A DNA stretch of 64,000 nucleotides, taken from NCBI RefSeq assembly GCF_018861315.1, contig NZ_JAHLDL010000002.1:1-64000 (forward strand), written 5' to 3'. The translations under genes and the position numbers were made by a program. The notes under the pieces are model-generated. The model had not been told where the DNA came from and ran no database searches. It saw nothing but the letters and a program-made list of their open reading frames with translations. The stretch comes from Clostridium bowmanii (GTDB taxonomy: Bacteria > Bacillota > Clostridia > Clostridiales > Clostridiaceae). Below, one piece after another: positions 7,703 through 16,444 of this stretch; within the stretch, counting starts at the first letter, position 1; each line of letters opens with the position of its first letter.

Positions 7703-8851
7703 ATGAATTTTAACGGAGATAGGCTTAAAATAGCTAGAATATATAGAAACATGACTATAAGCGATTTAGAGAAAAAGATTAGTGTTACTAAACAAGCTAT
7801 TTCACAATATGAAAAAGGTACAATATCACCAAAATCAGAGGTGTTATTTCAATTAGTATTTGTCCTAAGGTTTCCACTAGATTTTTTTTATGAAGTAGAT
7901 AAGAGGACTACTAAAATTGAAAATACATTTTTCAGATCACTATCAAGTGCTAAGACATTGGATTTAAATACTCAAGAGGTAAAAGCAGAAATAATTGTTA
8001 GGTTATATAACTTCCTTAATGACTATGTAAATTTTCCAAAACTTAAGCTACCTGCTATTGATTACAAAAATGTTATAGATATTGAGGACGTAACCTTAAC
8101 ACTTAGGGGTTTCTGGGGATTAAACAATGACCCAATAGAAAACATTGTTGGCTTATTAGAAAAGAATGGGATAATTGTATCATCTTTAGCCACTGATACA
8201 ACAAAAATTAGTGCATTTACCCAAGTTCATAAAATTAATGACCATCATCAATTTTGTGTAGTGCTAGGGAATGATAAAAGATCTATGGTTAGAAGAAATT
8301 TCGATGCTGCACATGAACTAGGACATATTATACTTCACAGTAAATTGATTAATATAAAAGAATTATCAAAAGAAGAATTCAAAAAAATGGAGGTTGAGGC
8401 AAATCAATTTGCAACGTCATTTTTATTACCCAAAAATAATTTCTTCGCAGATTTAGTAAACCCAACAAACCTTGAAGCATATTTGAACTTAAAGAAAAAG
8501 TGGAAAGTTTCTGTATCAGCAATGGTCGTGAGAGCAAAGCAATTAGGTAGAATTAACAGTCTTCAGTATCAAAACCTAATGAAACTAATTTCATATAAAA
8601 AATGGGTAAAGGTTGAGCCTTACGATGATGTTTGGCAGATACAACCCCCTCAATTATTTAGAAAGGCTATAAAGATTCTTAAAGAGAGTAATGTTCTCAC
8701 AGGTCAACAATTAATGACCGAACTATCTAAGTATAAATTTACTATTAATGTTGACGAAGTAGAAGTTCTTCTTGACTTAGAACCTGGAACTTTAGTTGAA
8801 AAAAGATCCGAAAAAGATAAGGGATTGATATTATCGATAAAAAGCGATTAA
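7703..8851 (+). CDS. XRE-family HTH protein fused to ImmA/IrrE-type metallopeptidase
   Basis: 382 residues: an XRE helix-turn-helix (about 5-60, TISDLEKKISVTKQAISQYE) and an ImmA/IrrE zinc peptidase domain with the HExxH motif in AAHELGHIILH (near residue 204). Such fused proteins bind DNA and, in studied cases, relieve repression by cutting a repressor; many sit in mobile or stress-response loci. The start is odd. The strong site GGAGG (7675-7679) serves ATG 7687, which opens an eight-codon frame ending in TAA that overlaps ATG 7703. Removing one A from the A5 run at 7699-7703 would join the two frames into one longer N-terminus. So either translation is coupled through a leader peptide or the start has slipped. 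Confidence 0.85.
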   Translation: MNFNGDRLKIARIYRNMTISDLEKKISVTKQAISQYEKGTISPKSEVLFQLVFVLRFPLDFFYEVDKRTTKIENTFFRSLSSAKTLDLNTQEVKAEIIVRLYNFLNDYVNFPKLKLPAIDYKNVIDIEDVTLTLRGFWGLNNDPIENIVGLLEKNGIIVSSLATDTTKISAFTQVHKINDHHQFCVVLGNDKRSMVRRNFDAAHELGHIILHSKLINIKELSKEEFKKMEVEANQFATSFLLPKNNFFADLVNPTNLEAYLNLKKKWKVSVSAMVVRAKQLGRINSLQYQNLMKLISYKKWVKVEPYDDVWQIQPPQLFRKAIKILKESNVLTGQQLMTELSKYKFTINVDEVEVLLDLEPGTLVEKRSEKDKGLILSIKSD

Positions 8852-8962
8852 CATGTTTAAAGTTAGAGAACTTTTAGGGGTGAACACATAATAAATAATA
8901 CTTAGATAGTAAATCAAAATACCTATAATTTTTGATTCAATTAGTAAAAGGAGTTTTAATTT

Positions 8963-9190
8963 ATGATATCTAATAAAGACCTACTGGTCAAAATGAAAAA
9001 TGCTGCTAATAACAGCATTATATGTGAAAAAGGACTTGAAATATACTATATGGGTAAGATGCAAGCTTTTATGGAAGTTTATTCTAAGGATTTAGCTAAT
9101 TATTACATTTTTTCTGATGTATATGAGCATAGAATTATTTTTGAAGGTATAAGAGAAGGTGTACTTCCAACATATTATAATAAGTCGTAA
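8963..9190 (+). CDS. Small protein of unknown function downstream of XRE-ImmA
   Basis: 75 residues, with ATG 8963 behind AAAGGAG. It is mostly alpha-helical in appearance, with many Tyr and Met, no membrane segment and no known motif. It lies 111 bases after the ImmA-type gene in the same direction and is closed by a terminator, so it may be cotranscribed. A partner or substrate role for the peptidase is only a guess. Confidence 0.55.
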   Translation: MISNKDLLVKMKNAANNSIICEKGLEIYYMGKMQAFMEVYSKDLANYYIFSDVYEHRIIFEGIREGVLPTYYNKS

Positions 9191-9258
9191 TACAACTAAA
9201 TCTCGATTTAGTAATAGTTAAATTATATAATTAATTTGTAAAACATAGTTATAAAATA

Positions 9259-9300
9259 AGCTCCAAGTCTTGAAAAATACGGACTGGAGCATTTATTTTA
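9259..9300 (+). terminator. Intrinsic terminator
   Basis: GCTCCAAGTC pairs with GGACTGGAGC around a short A-rich loop and is followed by ATTTATTTTA. Confidence 0.7.
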
Positions 9301-9307
9301 TCTATTA

Positions 9308-9438
9308 TAACAAAGAAAAGGCTGTGAGGGTATATAACTTCACAGCCTTTATTATTAAAGTAAAGGGGGACTTCGCTTTAATTAGTTTCTTAATCTATTA
9401 ATTTAGTAACTTATTAATCTAACAACTTATTAACCTAT
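9308..9438 (-). ncRNA. Candidate small RNA, copy A, with C-rich loop and own terminator
   Basis: On the minus strand this locus has a promoter-like pair (TTGTTT at 9472-9467, 16 bases, TATCAT at 9450-9445), then about 130 bases with no ATG-led frame, then a hairpin ATTAAAG/CTTTAAT whose loop shows GTCCCCCTTT, and finally a terminator AAAGGCTGTGA/TCACAGCCTTT followed by TCTTTG. The same arrangement recurs at 21419-21521. The C-run is complementary to Shine-Dalgarno-like GGGGG sequences, as in C-rich regulatory RNAs of Firmicutes. A Spo0A-box-like TGTCGAAA (9462-9469, plus strand) overlaps the promoter. Ends are estimates. Confidence 0.6.
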
Positions 9439-9511
9439 AAGTAGATGATACCATAGAAATATGTCGAAACAATGAAAAAAATGTAAAACATTTATAAATA
9501 TTATATAAAAA

Positions 9512-9558
9512 ATCGTGCATAATCTAAAATTCAAGAAAAGTATCATGTTATGCACGAT
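9512..9558. repeat. 11-bp perfect inverted repeat
   Basis: ATCGTGCATAA (9512-9522) and its exact complement (9548-9558) flank 25 bases. It lies between the small-RNA promoter and the decayed tnpB, so it could be an element end or an unrelated hairpin. No T-tract follows. Confidence 0.4.
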
Positions 9559-9661
9559 ACTATAATTATGTAATCGACTTACAAAAAAATAAATAGTATG
9601 ATATTTTCTGATAGTAGATCAATTCCTCAAATTGCACTAAATAACTCTTAGATAGTGTTAT

Positions 9662-10129
9662 GGGATTATTAAATGGAATGAATTAAAAAGAAATGTAGGA
9701 CCTGGTAATGTAGGAATAGATATAGGAACTCAAACAATTGCAAGCTCGAGCAAGTATGATGTTAAATTATTAGAATTATGTCCTCAAATTAATAAATTTC
9801 AGCATATAAAAACTAAATTATCAAGGAAATTATATAGGCAAAGGCATGCTAATAATCCTAATAATTATAATAATGATGGAACTGTCAAATTTGGTATTAT
9901 GATTAATTGAAAGAAAAAGAAATTAATGTGGGTTAAATCTAATAAATATATTAAGACTCAAGCTGAATTGTGGGATATTCAAAGCAAACAAGCTGATCTC
10001 AGGAAACATTCACATGAGAAATTGGCAAATTATATAATTTCATTAGGTGATAGAATTTTATTTGGAACCATGAATTATAGTGGATTACAAAAGAGAAGCA
10101 AAAAAACTACTACAAATGATAAGACATAA
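9662..10129 (+). pseudogene. Decayed tnpB (OrfB, IS605-type) fragment
   Basis: An open frame resembles the RuvC part of TnpB: GNVGIDIGTQTIA holds the first catalytic Asp, and KLSRKLYRQRHANNP and YIISLGDRI follow, then SGLQKRSKK. It lacks the N-terminal domain, has an in-frame TGA at 9908-9910 where the family usually has a codon in the LNW-x-K region, and stops at 10129 before the Glu and zinc-finger motifs. It is therefore truncated at both ends and interrupted. It abuts the end of the convergent DegV gene, which may have defined the deletion endpoint. Confidence 0.8.
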
Positions 10130-10130
10130 C

Positions 10131-11003
10131 TTAAGCTTCTCTAACTTTGCCAATAAAAGCAATACATAGTATACCTTTTCCTGTATGAGTACCTATAATT
10201 GGACCAACATAGTTAATTATCACATTTTTTACTTTAACTTGACTCATTACTAAACTCTTCAAATGCTCTGCATCTTCTAAACAATCACCATGATTAATAA
10301 AAATGGTCTGTTCTTCAGGATTAATAACTTTGTCTTTAAATTCTTCTAATAAGACCCTAATGGATTTTTTTCTTCCCCTTACTTTTTTTACAGTAACTAG
10401 TTTTCCGGTATTATCAAAGTCTAAAATAGGTTTAATCTCTAATAAAGTCCCTACAGTGGCACTTGTAGCAGAAATTCTTCCTCCTCTTTTTAAATGCTCA
10501 AGGCTATCAACAGTAAACCAAAGGTTAACCTTGAGTTTGTTATCTTCAATCCAGTTAATAATATTTTCTTTGGATTTGCCTTGCGCTAACATCTCACATG
10601 CATAATAAACTAATAAACCTTGTCCAGCTGTAGCTCTTCTTGAGTCAATAACAGTTATATCTGCAGAACTGTTTTCTTCTATTATTGTTTCTCTAGCCCT
10701 AACTGCATTATTGTAGGTCTCGCTTAGACCAGATGAAAAAGCTATATATATTATAGAGTAACCTTCAGAAATATATTTTCTAAAATATTCTTCAAACTTG
10801 TAGGGTGTAATCTGGGATGTAGTTGGCATTTCACCTTTACTTAGTTCATCAAAAAATTCTTTATAACCTATTGATTTAGTGAGGTTGTCTTCATAATCTA
10901 TTCCTTTTAAATTAAAATAAAATGGAATAGTAGAAATATTATTCTGTTTTATGTATTTAGCTGAAAGATCACAATCAGAATCGGTAACAATTAATGGTTT
11001 CAT
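10131..11003 (-). CDS. DegV family fatty-acid-binding protein
   Basis: 290 residues, the normal DegV length. It begins with the family start KPLIVTDSDCDLS, has the TSQITPYKFEEYF stretch and the lipid-site Ser region FSSGLSETYNNA, and ends with the domain containing HTGKG. DegV/FakB proteins bind fatty acids and, with FakA kinase, can feed exogenous fatty acid into acyl phosphate; whether this one has a FakA partner is not visible here. The start ATG is at 11003 with a GGAGGGAATT site upstream. It is transcribed towards the decayed tnpB, whose last base is two bases away. Confidence 0.88.
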   Translation of the reverse strand: MKPLIVTDSDCDLSAKYIKQNNISTIPFYFNLKGIDYEDNLTKSIGYKEFFDELSKGEMPTTSQITPYKFEEYFRKYISEGYSIIYIAFSSGLSETYNNAVRARETIIEENSSADITVIDSRRATAGQGLLVYYACEMLAQGKSKENIINWIEDNKLKVNLWFTVDSLEHLKRGGRISATSATVGTLLEIKPILDFDNTGKLVTVKKVRGRKKSIRVLLEEFKDKVINPEEQTIFINHGDCLEDAEHLKSLVMSQVKVKNVIINYVGPIIGTHTGKGILCIAFIGKVREA

Positions 11004-11116
11004 TATAAATTCCCTCCAAAGTTCATTATAACTATTAAGACATTTATTAAGTGAAAAATTTAATTTCTACGTTCGATTAATGAATTATTTTACCATGTTT
11101 TTATTAACATGTCAAT

Positions 11117-11140
11117 TTTAAAACTAGTACTTTTCTAGTC
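11117..11140. repeat. Solo 24-bp sequence identical to the IS30 end at 25993-26016
   Basis: These 24 bases (beginning TTTAAAACTAG and ending TTTTCTAGTC) recur exactly, in the same orientation, beyond the IS30 transposase fragment at 26 kb. Flanks differ on both sides. The length suits an IS30-type terminal inverted repeat, so this may be a footprint of a lost copy between degV and sstT. Confidence 0.5.
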
Positions 11141-11401
11141 TCTGGAATGGTGTCAGACCTCATAGAAAAACTAGCAGTTCGGTTTAATAAATTTAAGCAC
11201 CAATATTTAAATTACAGAACAATCAAACTTATGATTATACTGCAGTTTATTTGTATCATAAAACAGATTATACTGCTTATTCATTGGTAAAAATTACACC
11301 TATTCTTTACTTTACATGGGTTATAATTCATGATAAAATTTTCCCTGTAGCGTTTTTACGTATAATTATACAAAGTAGGGGAATAAACAGTAAGCTAGTA
11401 G

Positions 11402-11420
11402 CGCAGCTAAAATAGCTGCG
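11402..11420 (+). promoter_or_regulatory. Leader hairpin upstream of sstT
   Basis: CGCAGCTA and TAGCTGCG form a perfect stem around AAA, 40 bases before the sstT start; a pyrimidine-rich stretch (TATTGTTTCGTCTCTTTTT) follows. It could be a weak terminator or attenuator. The rest of 11004-11401 shows no gene. Confidence 0.4.
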
Positions 11421-11460
11421 TATTGTTTCGTCTCTTTTTAACTATTAGGAGGAATAAATT

Positions 11461-12699
11461 ATGAAAAAACTAATGAGAAAGTGGAATCAAATCAGTTTGG
11501 TAAAACAAATTATAATAGGTTTGATTATGGGTATTATTTTAGCTATAACAATTCCACAACAAGCAAAACCAATTATCATTTTTGGATCTTTATTTGTAGG
11601 TGCTTTGAAATCGATTGCGCCTATATTGGTATTTTTTTTGGTTATGTCTGCCATCTCTCAACACAAGAGTGGACATCAAACAAACATAAAATCGGTTATC
11701 GGACTTTATCTTTTAGGAACATTCTTGGCTGGATTGGTGGCAGTTGTTGCAAGCTTTATGTTCCCTGTAACATTAACACTAACAGAAGGTGTTAAAAATG
11801 TTACACCTCCTGGAGGTGTCGTAGAGGTTCTTAAAGCATTACTGCTTAATGTAGTTGATAACCCAGTAAAAGCACTTTTTAATGCTAATTATATCGGCAT
11901 ATTGTCTTGGGGGTTAGTTCTTGGTTTGGCTTTAAAAAATGCTCCTGATTCTACAAAAACAATGATTACTGATTTTTCAGATGCAGTAACCCAAATGGTT
12001 AGGTGGGTTATAAACTTTGCACCACTAGGAATCATGGGTCTCGTTTTTGATGCTATTGCTACAAATGGAATATCAGCATTACTAGGCTATGGACAATTAC
12101 TTGCGGTTCTGATTGGTTGTATGGTCTTTGTGGCTCTTGTTGTCAACCCAATCATTGTGTACATAAATATTCGTAAAAATCCGTACCCACTTGTACTTAA
12201 GTGCTTAAGAGAAAGCGGTATTACTGCCTTCTTTACACGTAGTTCAGCTGCAAACATTCCTGTAAATATGAGATTGTGTGAAGAACTAGGTTTAGATAAG
12301 GATACGTATTCAGTTTCTATTCCATTAGGTGCTACGATAAATATGGCTGGTGCAGCTGTTACTATTACTGTTTTGACACTTGCAGCAGTAAACACACTTG
12401 GAATTAAAGTGGATATGCCTACTGCATTAATACTCAGTATACTGGCAGCTGTATGCGCTTGCGGTACATCAGGTGTAGCTGGTGGTTCTATATTACTAGT
12501 GCCTCTAGCGGCTAGCTTATTTGGAATACCAAATGAGATTGCTATGCAAGTAGTTGGTGTAGGGTTTATCGTAGGTGTTTTACAAGATTCTTGCGAAACG
12601 GGACTTAACTCTTCCACAGATGCACTATTCACTGCGACAGCTGAATTTGCTAAGTGGCGTAAAGAAGGAAAAGAAATCGATAGCAAGAAAGTTGCGTAA
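11461..12699 (+). CDS. sstT: Sodium-driven serine/threonine symporter
   Basis: Inner-membrane symporter of 412 residues with about eight to ten hydrophobic segments and the two re-entrant loops of the DAACS/SLC1 fold. Length and motifs match SstT: the start [16 protein letters not shown], the loop [15 protein letters not shown], the segment [14 protein letters not shown] (sodium and substrate site) and the C-terminal [15 protein letters not shown]. Imports Ser/Thr with Na+. It stands alone with RBS AGGAGG and a terminator at 12737. Confidence 0.92.
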   Translation: MKKLMRKWNQISLVKQIIIGLIMGIILAITIPQQAKPIIIFGSLFVGALKSIAPILVFFLVMSAISQHKSGHQTNIKSVIGLYLLGTFLAGLVAVVASFMFPVTLTLTEGVKNVTPPGGVVEVLKALLLNVVDNPVKALFNANYIGILSWGLVLGLALKNAPDSTKTMITDFSDAVTQMVRWVINFAPLGIMGLVFDAIATNGISALLGYGQLLAVLIGCMVFVALVVNPIIVYINIRKNPYPLVLKCLRESGITAFFTRSSAANIPVNMRLCEELGLDKDTYSVSIPLGATINMAGAAVTITVLTLAAVNTLGIKVDMPTALILSILAAVCACGTSGVAGGSILLVPLAASLFGIPNEIAMQVVGVGFIVGVLQDSCETGLNSSTDALFTATAEFAKWRKEGKEIDSKKVA

Positions 12700-12736
12700 A
12701 GAAGGCAGGTTAAAATACCTGATTTGACACCATAAA

Positions 12737-12773
12737 AAACATCAAGATTTTATAATCTTGGTGTTTTTTTTAT
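12737..12773 (+). terminator. Intrinsic terminator of sstT
   Basis: AAACATCAAGATT pairs with AATCTTGGTGTTT around TTAT and runs into eight T. Confidence 0.8.
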
Positions 12774-12934
12774 TTAGTGTGTGTATATATTTGTGTATTA
12801 TTCTTATTTACTGTAATAATTGTACTGTTATAAAAATTTTGCTTAAAACCACATATAATTAAAAATAAATTATATAAAATAAATATTGTTCACAAAATCT
12901 ACATAAAAATATGGTACGATGTAATCAATGAAAG

Positions 12935-12962
12935 TTACCCACCCCCCATATGGGGTGGGTAA
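12935..12962. promoter_or_regulatory. Palindromic CsoR-type operator
   Basis: TTACCCACCCC and GGGGTGGGTAA form a perfect 11-bp palindrome around a 6-base centre, 52 bases upstream of csoR. G/C-tract palindromes with this shape are the known CsoR binding sites. Copper binding to CsoR would release it and derepress csoR-copA-copZ. Confidence 0.8.
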
Positions 12963-13014
12963 AATTAGATTAAAACATTTCTCTTTGTGAGATATTAAGA
13001 AAGGAGCAATTTAA

Positions 13015-13284
13015 TTGAATAAAGAGCAAGAGCTAGCAATTCAATCCCTTAAAACATCAAAAGGACAAATTGAGGGAATAATAAAAATGATGAATGAAGG
13101 TCGGTATTGCATAGATGTATCAAATCAAATAATTGCGGTACAATCTCTACTTAAAAAAGCGAATATGTTAATTTTAAAACAGCATCTTAATCATTGCGTA
13201 AAAGACGCATTTATGAATAATACGGGCGAGGATAAAGTTGATGAAATAATTGATCTACTTGCTAAATTAATTGGCAATAAATAA
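13015..13284 (+). CDS. csoR: CsoR-type copper-sensing repressor
   Basis: 89 residues, DUF156 fold. The Cu(I) ligands are visible as Cys32, His57 and Cys61, with spacing 25 and 4 as in M. tuberculosis CsoR (C36-H61-C65). TTG start behind AAGGAG. It is the first gene of the copper operon, 18 bases before copA, with its likely operator directly upstream, so autoregulation is expected. Confidence 0.9.
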   Translation: MNKEQELAIQSLKTSKGQIEGIIKMMNEGRYCIDVSNQIIAVQSLLKKANMLILKQHLNHCVKDAFMNNTGEDKVDEIIDLLAKLIGNK

Positions 13285-13302
13285 TATAAGGAGGAACTTA
13301 AT

Positions 13303-15753
13303 ATGGCAAATAAGGCACTTAAAATAGAAGGCATGACCTGTGCGGCCTGTGCAAGAACAATAGAAAGAGTTTCAAAAAAATTACCTGGCGTCGAAGAGGC
13401 AAGTGTAAATTTTGCTACAGAAAAATTAAATATAAATTATGATGATGCATTGATAAAATTAGAGGATATACAAAGTGCAGTTGAAAAAGCTGGGTATAAA
13501 ATAGCAGTTCAAACTACTAATAAAACACTAAAGCTAGAGGGCATGACCTGCGCGGCATGTGCAAAGAATATAGAGAGAGTTTCTAAAAAATTATCAGGTG
13601 TAATAGAGGCAAATGTGAATTTTGCTACTGAAAAACTAACTATTTCTTTTGAACCATCATTAATAAGAACATCGGACATAAAGAAGGCAATAGAAAAAGC
13701 TGGATATAAGGCTCTTGAGGATGAAAGCAACGTAGATATGGATAAAGAAAAAAAGGAAAAAGAAATAAAGGCTCTATGGAACAGATTTCTGATATCTGCA
13801 ATTTTTGGAGTTCCATTGTTATTAGTTGCTATGGTACCAATGATTGCTTTAAAACTTAATATTATGTTGCCTGAAGTTATTGATCCAATGATGCATATGA
13901 AAGTTTATGCGCTTCTACAATTAGCGCTTGTTCTACCAATATTGTATACAGGTAGAAAATATTTTATAGTTGGATTTAAATCACTATTTAGATTAAGTCC
14001 CAATATGGATTCATTAATATCAATGGGAGCATCTGCTGCATTTTTATATAGTATATTTGCAGTATATGAAACATTGATTGGCAACACTGGATATGAGATG
14101 TATTTTGAATCTGCAGGTATAATTTTAACCCTTGTAACTCTTGGAAAGTATTTAGAAACGGTAACTAAAGGAAAAACTTCTGAGGCAATTAAAAAACTCA
14201 TGGGACTTGTACCTAAAACCGCAATTATAATAAGAGAGAATCAAGAAGTTGAGATTTCAATTGATGAAGTAGAAGTTGGGGACATAGTAGTAGTTAAACC
14301 AGGTGAAAAAATGCCTGTAGATGGTGCAGTGGTAGAAGGAACTACATCTGTAGATGAATCAATGCTTACTGGTGAGAGTATGCCAGTAGAAAAAAGTATT
14401 GGCCATAAAATAATTGGTGCAAGTATAAATAAAAATGGTTCTATTAAATTTAAAGCAACTAAAGTTGGTAAAGATACGGCCCTTGCACAAATAATAACAT
14501 TAGTTGAAAATGCACAAGGATCAAAAGCTCCAATAGCAAATATGGCAGATGTTATTTCAAGTTATTTTGTACCTGTGGTTATAGGGCTTGCCTTAGTTTC
14601 ATCAATAGCTTGGCTACTTGCTGGCCAATCCGTAGTATTTTCATTAACAATATTCATTTCAGTGCTTGTAATAGCATGTCCTTGTGCTCTTGGTCTAGCA
14701 ACACCTACAGCAATAATGGTTGGGACCGGAAAAGGTGCAGAATATGGGGTACTTATAAAAAGCGGTGTAGCTCTGGAAACTGCACACAAGATTCAAACTA
14801 TAGTATTTGATAAAACTGGAACACTTACTGAAGGGAAACCAAAGGTAACTGATATAGTTACGGTAGAGGGTACTTCTCAGAATTATTTGCTCCAAATAGC
14901 TGCATCAGCTGAAAAAGGCTCTGAGCATCCATTAGGTGAGGCTATAGTTAAGGGAGCAGAAGAGAAATCCTTAGAGGTTAAGAAAGTAGAAAATTTTAAA
15001 GCCATACCTGGTTATGGAATAGAAGTTAGTATAGATGGTAATAAAATAGTATTAGGAAATAGAAAGCTTATGTGCGACCGTAAAATATCCTTGGATACAT
15101 TAGAAGTGGTTTCAAATAAACTTGCTGAAGAAGGCAAAACTCCTATGTATATCGCTATAGAAAATAAGCTAAGTGGAATCATTGCAGTTGCTGACACTGT
15201 TAAAGAAAACAGTAAAAAGGCAATAGAAAGACTTCATAGCATGGGAATAGAAGTCGCTATGATCACTGGTGACAATAAGAGGACTGCGGCAGCTATTGCG
15301 ACGCAAGTTGGTATTGATATAGTACTGGCAGAAGTTCTGCCAGAGGATAAAGCAAATGAAGTTAAGAAACTTCAAGCTGAAGGTAAAAAAGTTGCTATGG
15401 TTGGGGATGGAATTAATGACGCACCAGCACTAGCTCAAGCAGATATTGGCATAGCTATAGGATCAGGTACAGATGTAGCAATGGAATCAGCAGATATAGT
15501 GCTAATGAGAAGTGATTTAATGGATGTACCTACAGCGTTACAGTTAAGTAAGAAAACTATTACAAATATTAAGCAAAATTTATTTTGGGCTTTTGGGTAC
15601 AATATATTAGGAATACCTATTGCAATGGGAGTGCTACACTTATTTGGAGGTCCACTTCTAAATCCTATCATTGCAGCTTTGGCAATGAGTTTTAGTTCAG
15701 TTTCAGTTTTAACAAACGCATTACGATTAAAAGGCTTTAAGCCATTAAGATAA
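13303..15753 (+). CDS. copA: Copper-exporting P1B-type ATPase
   Basis: 816 residues. Two N-terminal heavy-metal domains each carry GMTCAAC (CxxC at about 13-16 and 85-88). Then follow membrane segments, the actuator motif TGES, the transmembrane metal site CPC (in ACPCALGLATPTA, near 458-460), the phosphorylation motif DKTGTLTEGKP (Asp near 503), the SEHPLG nucleotide-site motif and GDGINDAPAL. This is the complete set for a Cu(I) exporter in the cytoplasmic membrane. Expression should be relieved by copper through CsoR; CopZ encoded downstream likely delivers Cu(I). Confidence 0.95.
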   Translation: MANKALKIEGMTCAACARTIERVSKKLPGVEEASVNFATEKLNINYDDALIKLEDIQSAVEKAGYKIAVQTTNKTLKLEGMTCAACAKNIERVSKKLSGVIEANVNFATEKLTISFEPSLIRTSDIKKAIEKAGYKALEDESNVDMDKEKKEKEIKALWNRFLISAIFGVPLLLVAMVPMIALKLNIMLPEVIDPMMHMKVYALLQLALVLPILYTGRKYFIVGFKSLFRLSPNMDSLISMGASAAFLYSIFAVYETLIGNTGYEMYFESAGIILTLVTLGKYLETVTKGKTSEAIKKLMGLVPKTAIIIRENQEVEISIDEVEVGDIVVVKPGEKMPVDGAVVEGTTSVDESMLTGESMPVEKSIGHKIIGASINKNGSIKFKATKVGKDTALAQIITLVENAQGSKAPIANMADVISSYFVPVVIGLALVSSIAWLLAGQSVVFSLTIFISVLVIACPCALGLATPTAIMVGTGKGAEYGVLIKSGVALETAHKIQTIVFDKTGTLTEGKPKVTDIVTVEGTSQNYLLQIAASAEKGSEHPLGEAIVKGAEEKSLEVKKVENFKAIPGYGIEVSIDGNKIVLGNRKLMCDRKISLDTLEVVSNKLAEEGKTPMYIAIENKLSGIIAVADTVKENSKKAIERLHSMGIEVAMITGDNKRTAAAIATQVGIDIVLAEVLPEDKANEVKKLQAEGKKVAMVGDGINDAPALAQADIGIAIGSGTDVAMESADIVLMRSDLMDVPTALQLSKKTITNIKQNLFWAFGYNILGIPIAMGVLHLFGGPLLNPIIAALAMSFSSVSVLTNALRLKGFKPLR

Positions 15754-15799
15754 AGTTTCTCTTTATAAGAGAAAATTAGTTTTGAAAGGGGAAATAAAA

Positions 15800-16012
15800 A
15801 TGAAAAAGAAAATATACATCGAAGGTATGAGCTGTGGACATTGCTCAAATCATGTTAGCGAGGCCTTAAAGGACATTGGAGGAAAAGGTATAGAGGTAAA
15901 TCTTGATAAAAAGCTTGCTACAGCTGAAATGAGCGACGGTATTACAGACGAAGCCATTAAAGTGGCTATTGATGAGGCAGGATATGAGGTTGTAAAAATA
16001 GAAATAGCTTAG
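15800..16012 (+). CDS. copZ: Copper chaperone
   Basis: 70 residues, a single HMA domain with the metal site GMSCGHC near the N-terminus. ATG 15800 is preferred over an in-frame TTG at 15782 because AAAGGGG (15785-15791) sits at proper distance from the ATG. Third gene of the copper operon; carries Cu(I) to CopA. A terminator follows at 16036. The GGGG site is complementary to the C-rich loop of the two candidate small RNAs. Confidence 0.9.
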   Translation: MKKKIYIEGMSCGHCSNHVSEALKDIGGKGIEVNLDKKLATAEMSDGITDEAIKVAIDEAGYEVVKIEIA

Positions 16013-16035
16013 GTAAAATATAAAACTTAAATATT

Positions 16036-16084
16036 AAAAGGTTCAAGTATTATACGTAATGTATTACTTGGACCTTTTATTTAT
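16036..16084 (+). terminator. Intrinsic terminator of the copper operon
   Basis: AAAAGGTTCAAGTA and TACTTGGACCTTTT form a 14-bp stem (one G-T pair) and are followed by ATTTATT. Confidence 0.75.
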
Positions 16085-16444
16085 TCACATAATGTTACTC
16101 TGTATAGAGGAAGTTGGAAATTAATGAAGAAATATAGTCTATGTATACTTAAATAAATGATAATTACATACTTTTATATTATGTGTCCATTAGACTGAAA
16201 TTATTTACTGCTTTTACCAAGTCACAGGTACCTTGGTTGGTCACGATATAGTTTTCTAAAATATTATGTTTGCAATTTATTTAATTTGTTCATGCCCCCA
16301 CGGGAGTCTTTAATTAATAATTTAAAAAAATTTGAGAACAATATATATAAGGCTAAATTTTTTTCAAGACAACTAAACTCAATCATTAATAATAAAGACC
16401 GTCACCTTAGTGATGGGAGGTTCACGGAAAGGAATATAAAAAAT
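16085..16444. other. Gene-free leader region before the PrsW-like gene
   Basis: No gene is supported. It holds two small hairpins (ACCAAG/CTTGGT near 16215-16237 and GTCACC/GTGATG near 16401-16415) and the ribosome site of the next gene. An open stretch in frame with the PrsW-like gene begins at 16286, but it is low-complexity and lacks a ribosome site. Confidence 0.4.

Noticed and set aside
12087-12686. Long minus-strand open frame opposite sstT (199 codons).
   Set aside because: It is antisense to a clearly conserved transporter and has no protein-family features.
16286-16444. N-terminal extension of the PrsW-like protein from ATG 16286.
   Set aside because: It is low-complexity and polar with no ribosome site, whereas ATG 16445 has GGAAAGGAA and places the first membrane segment normally.
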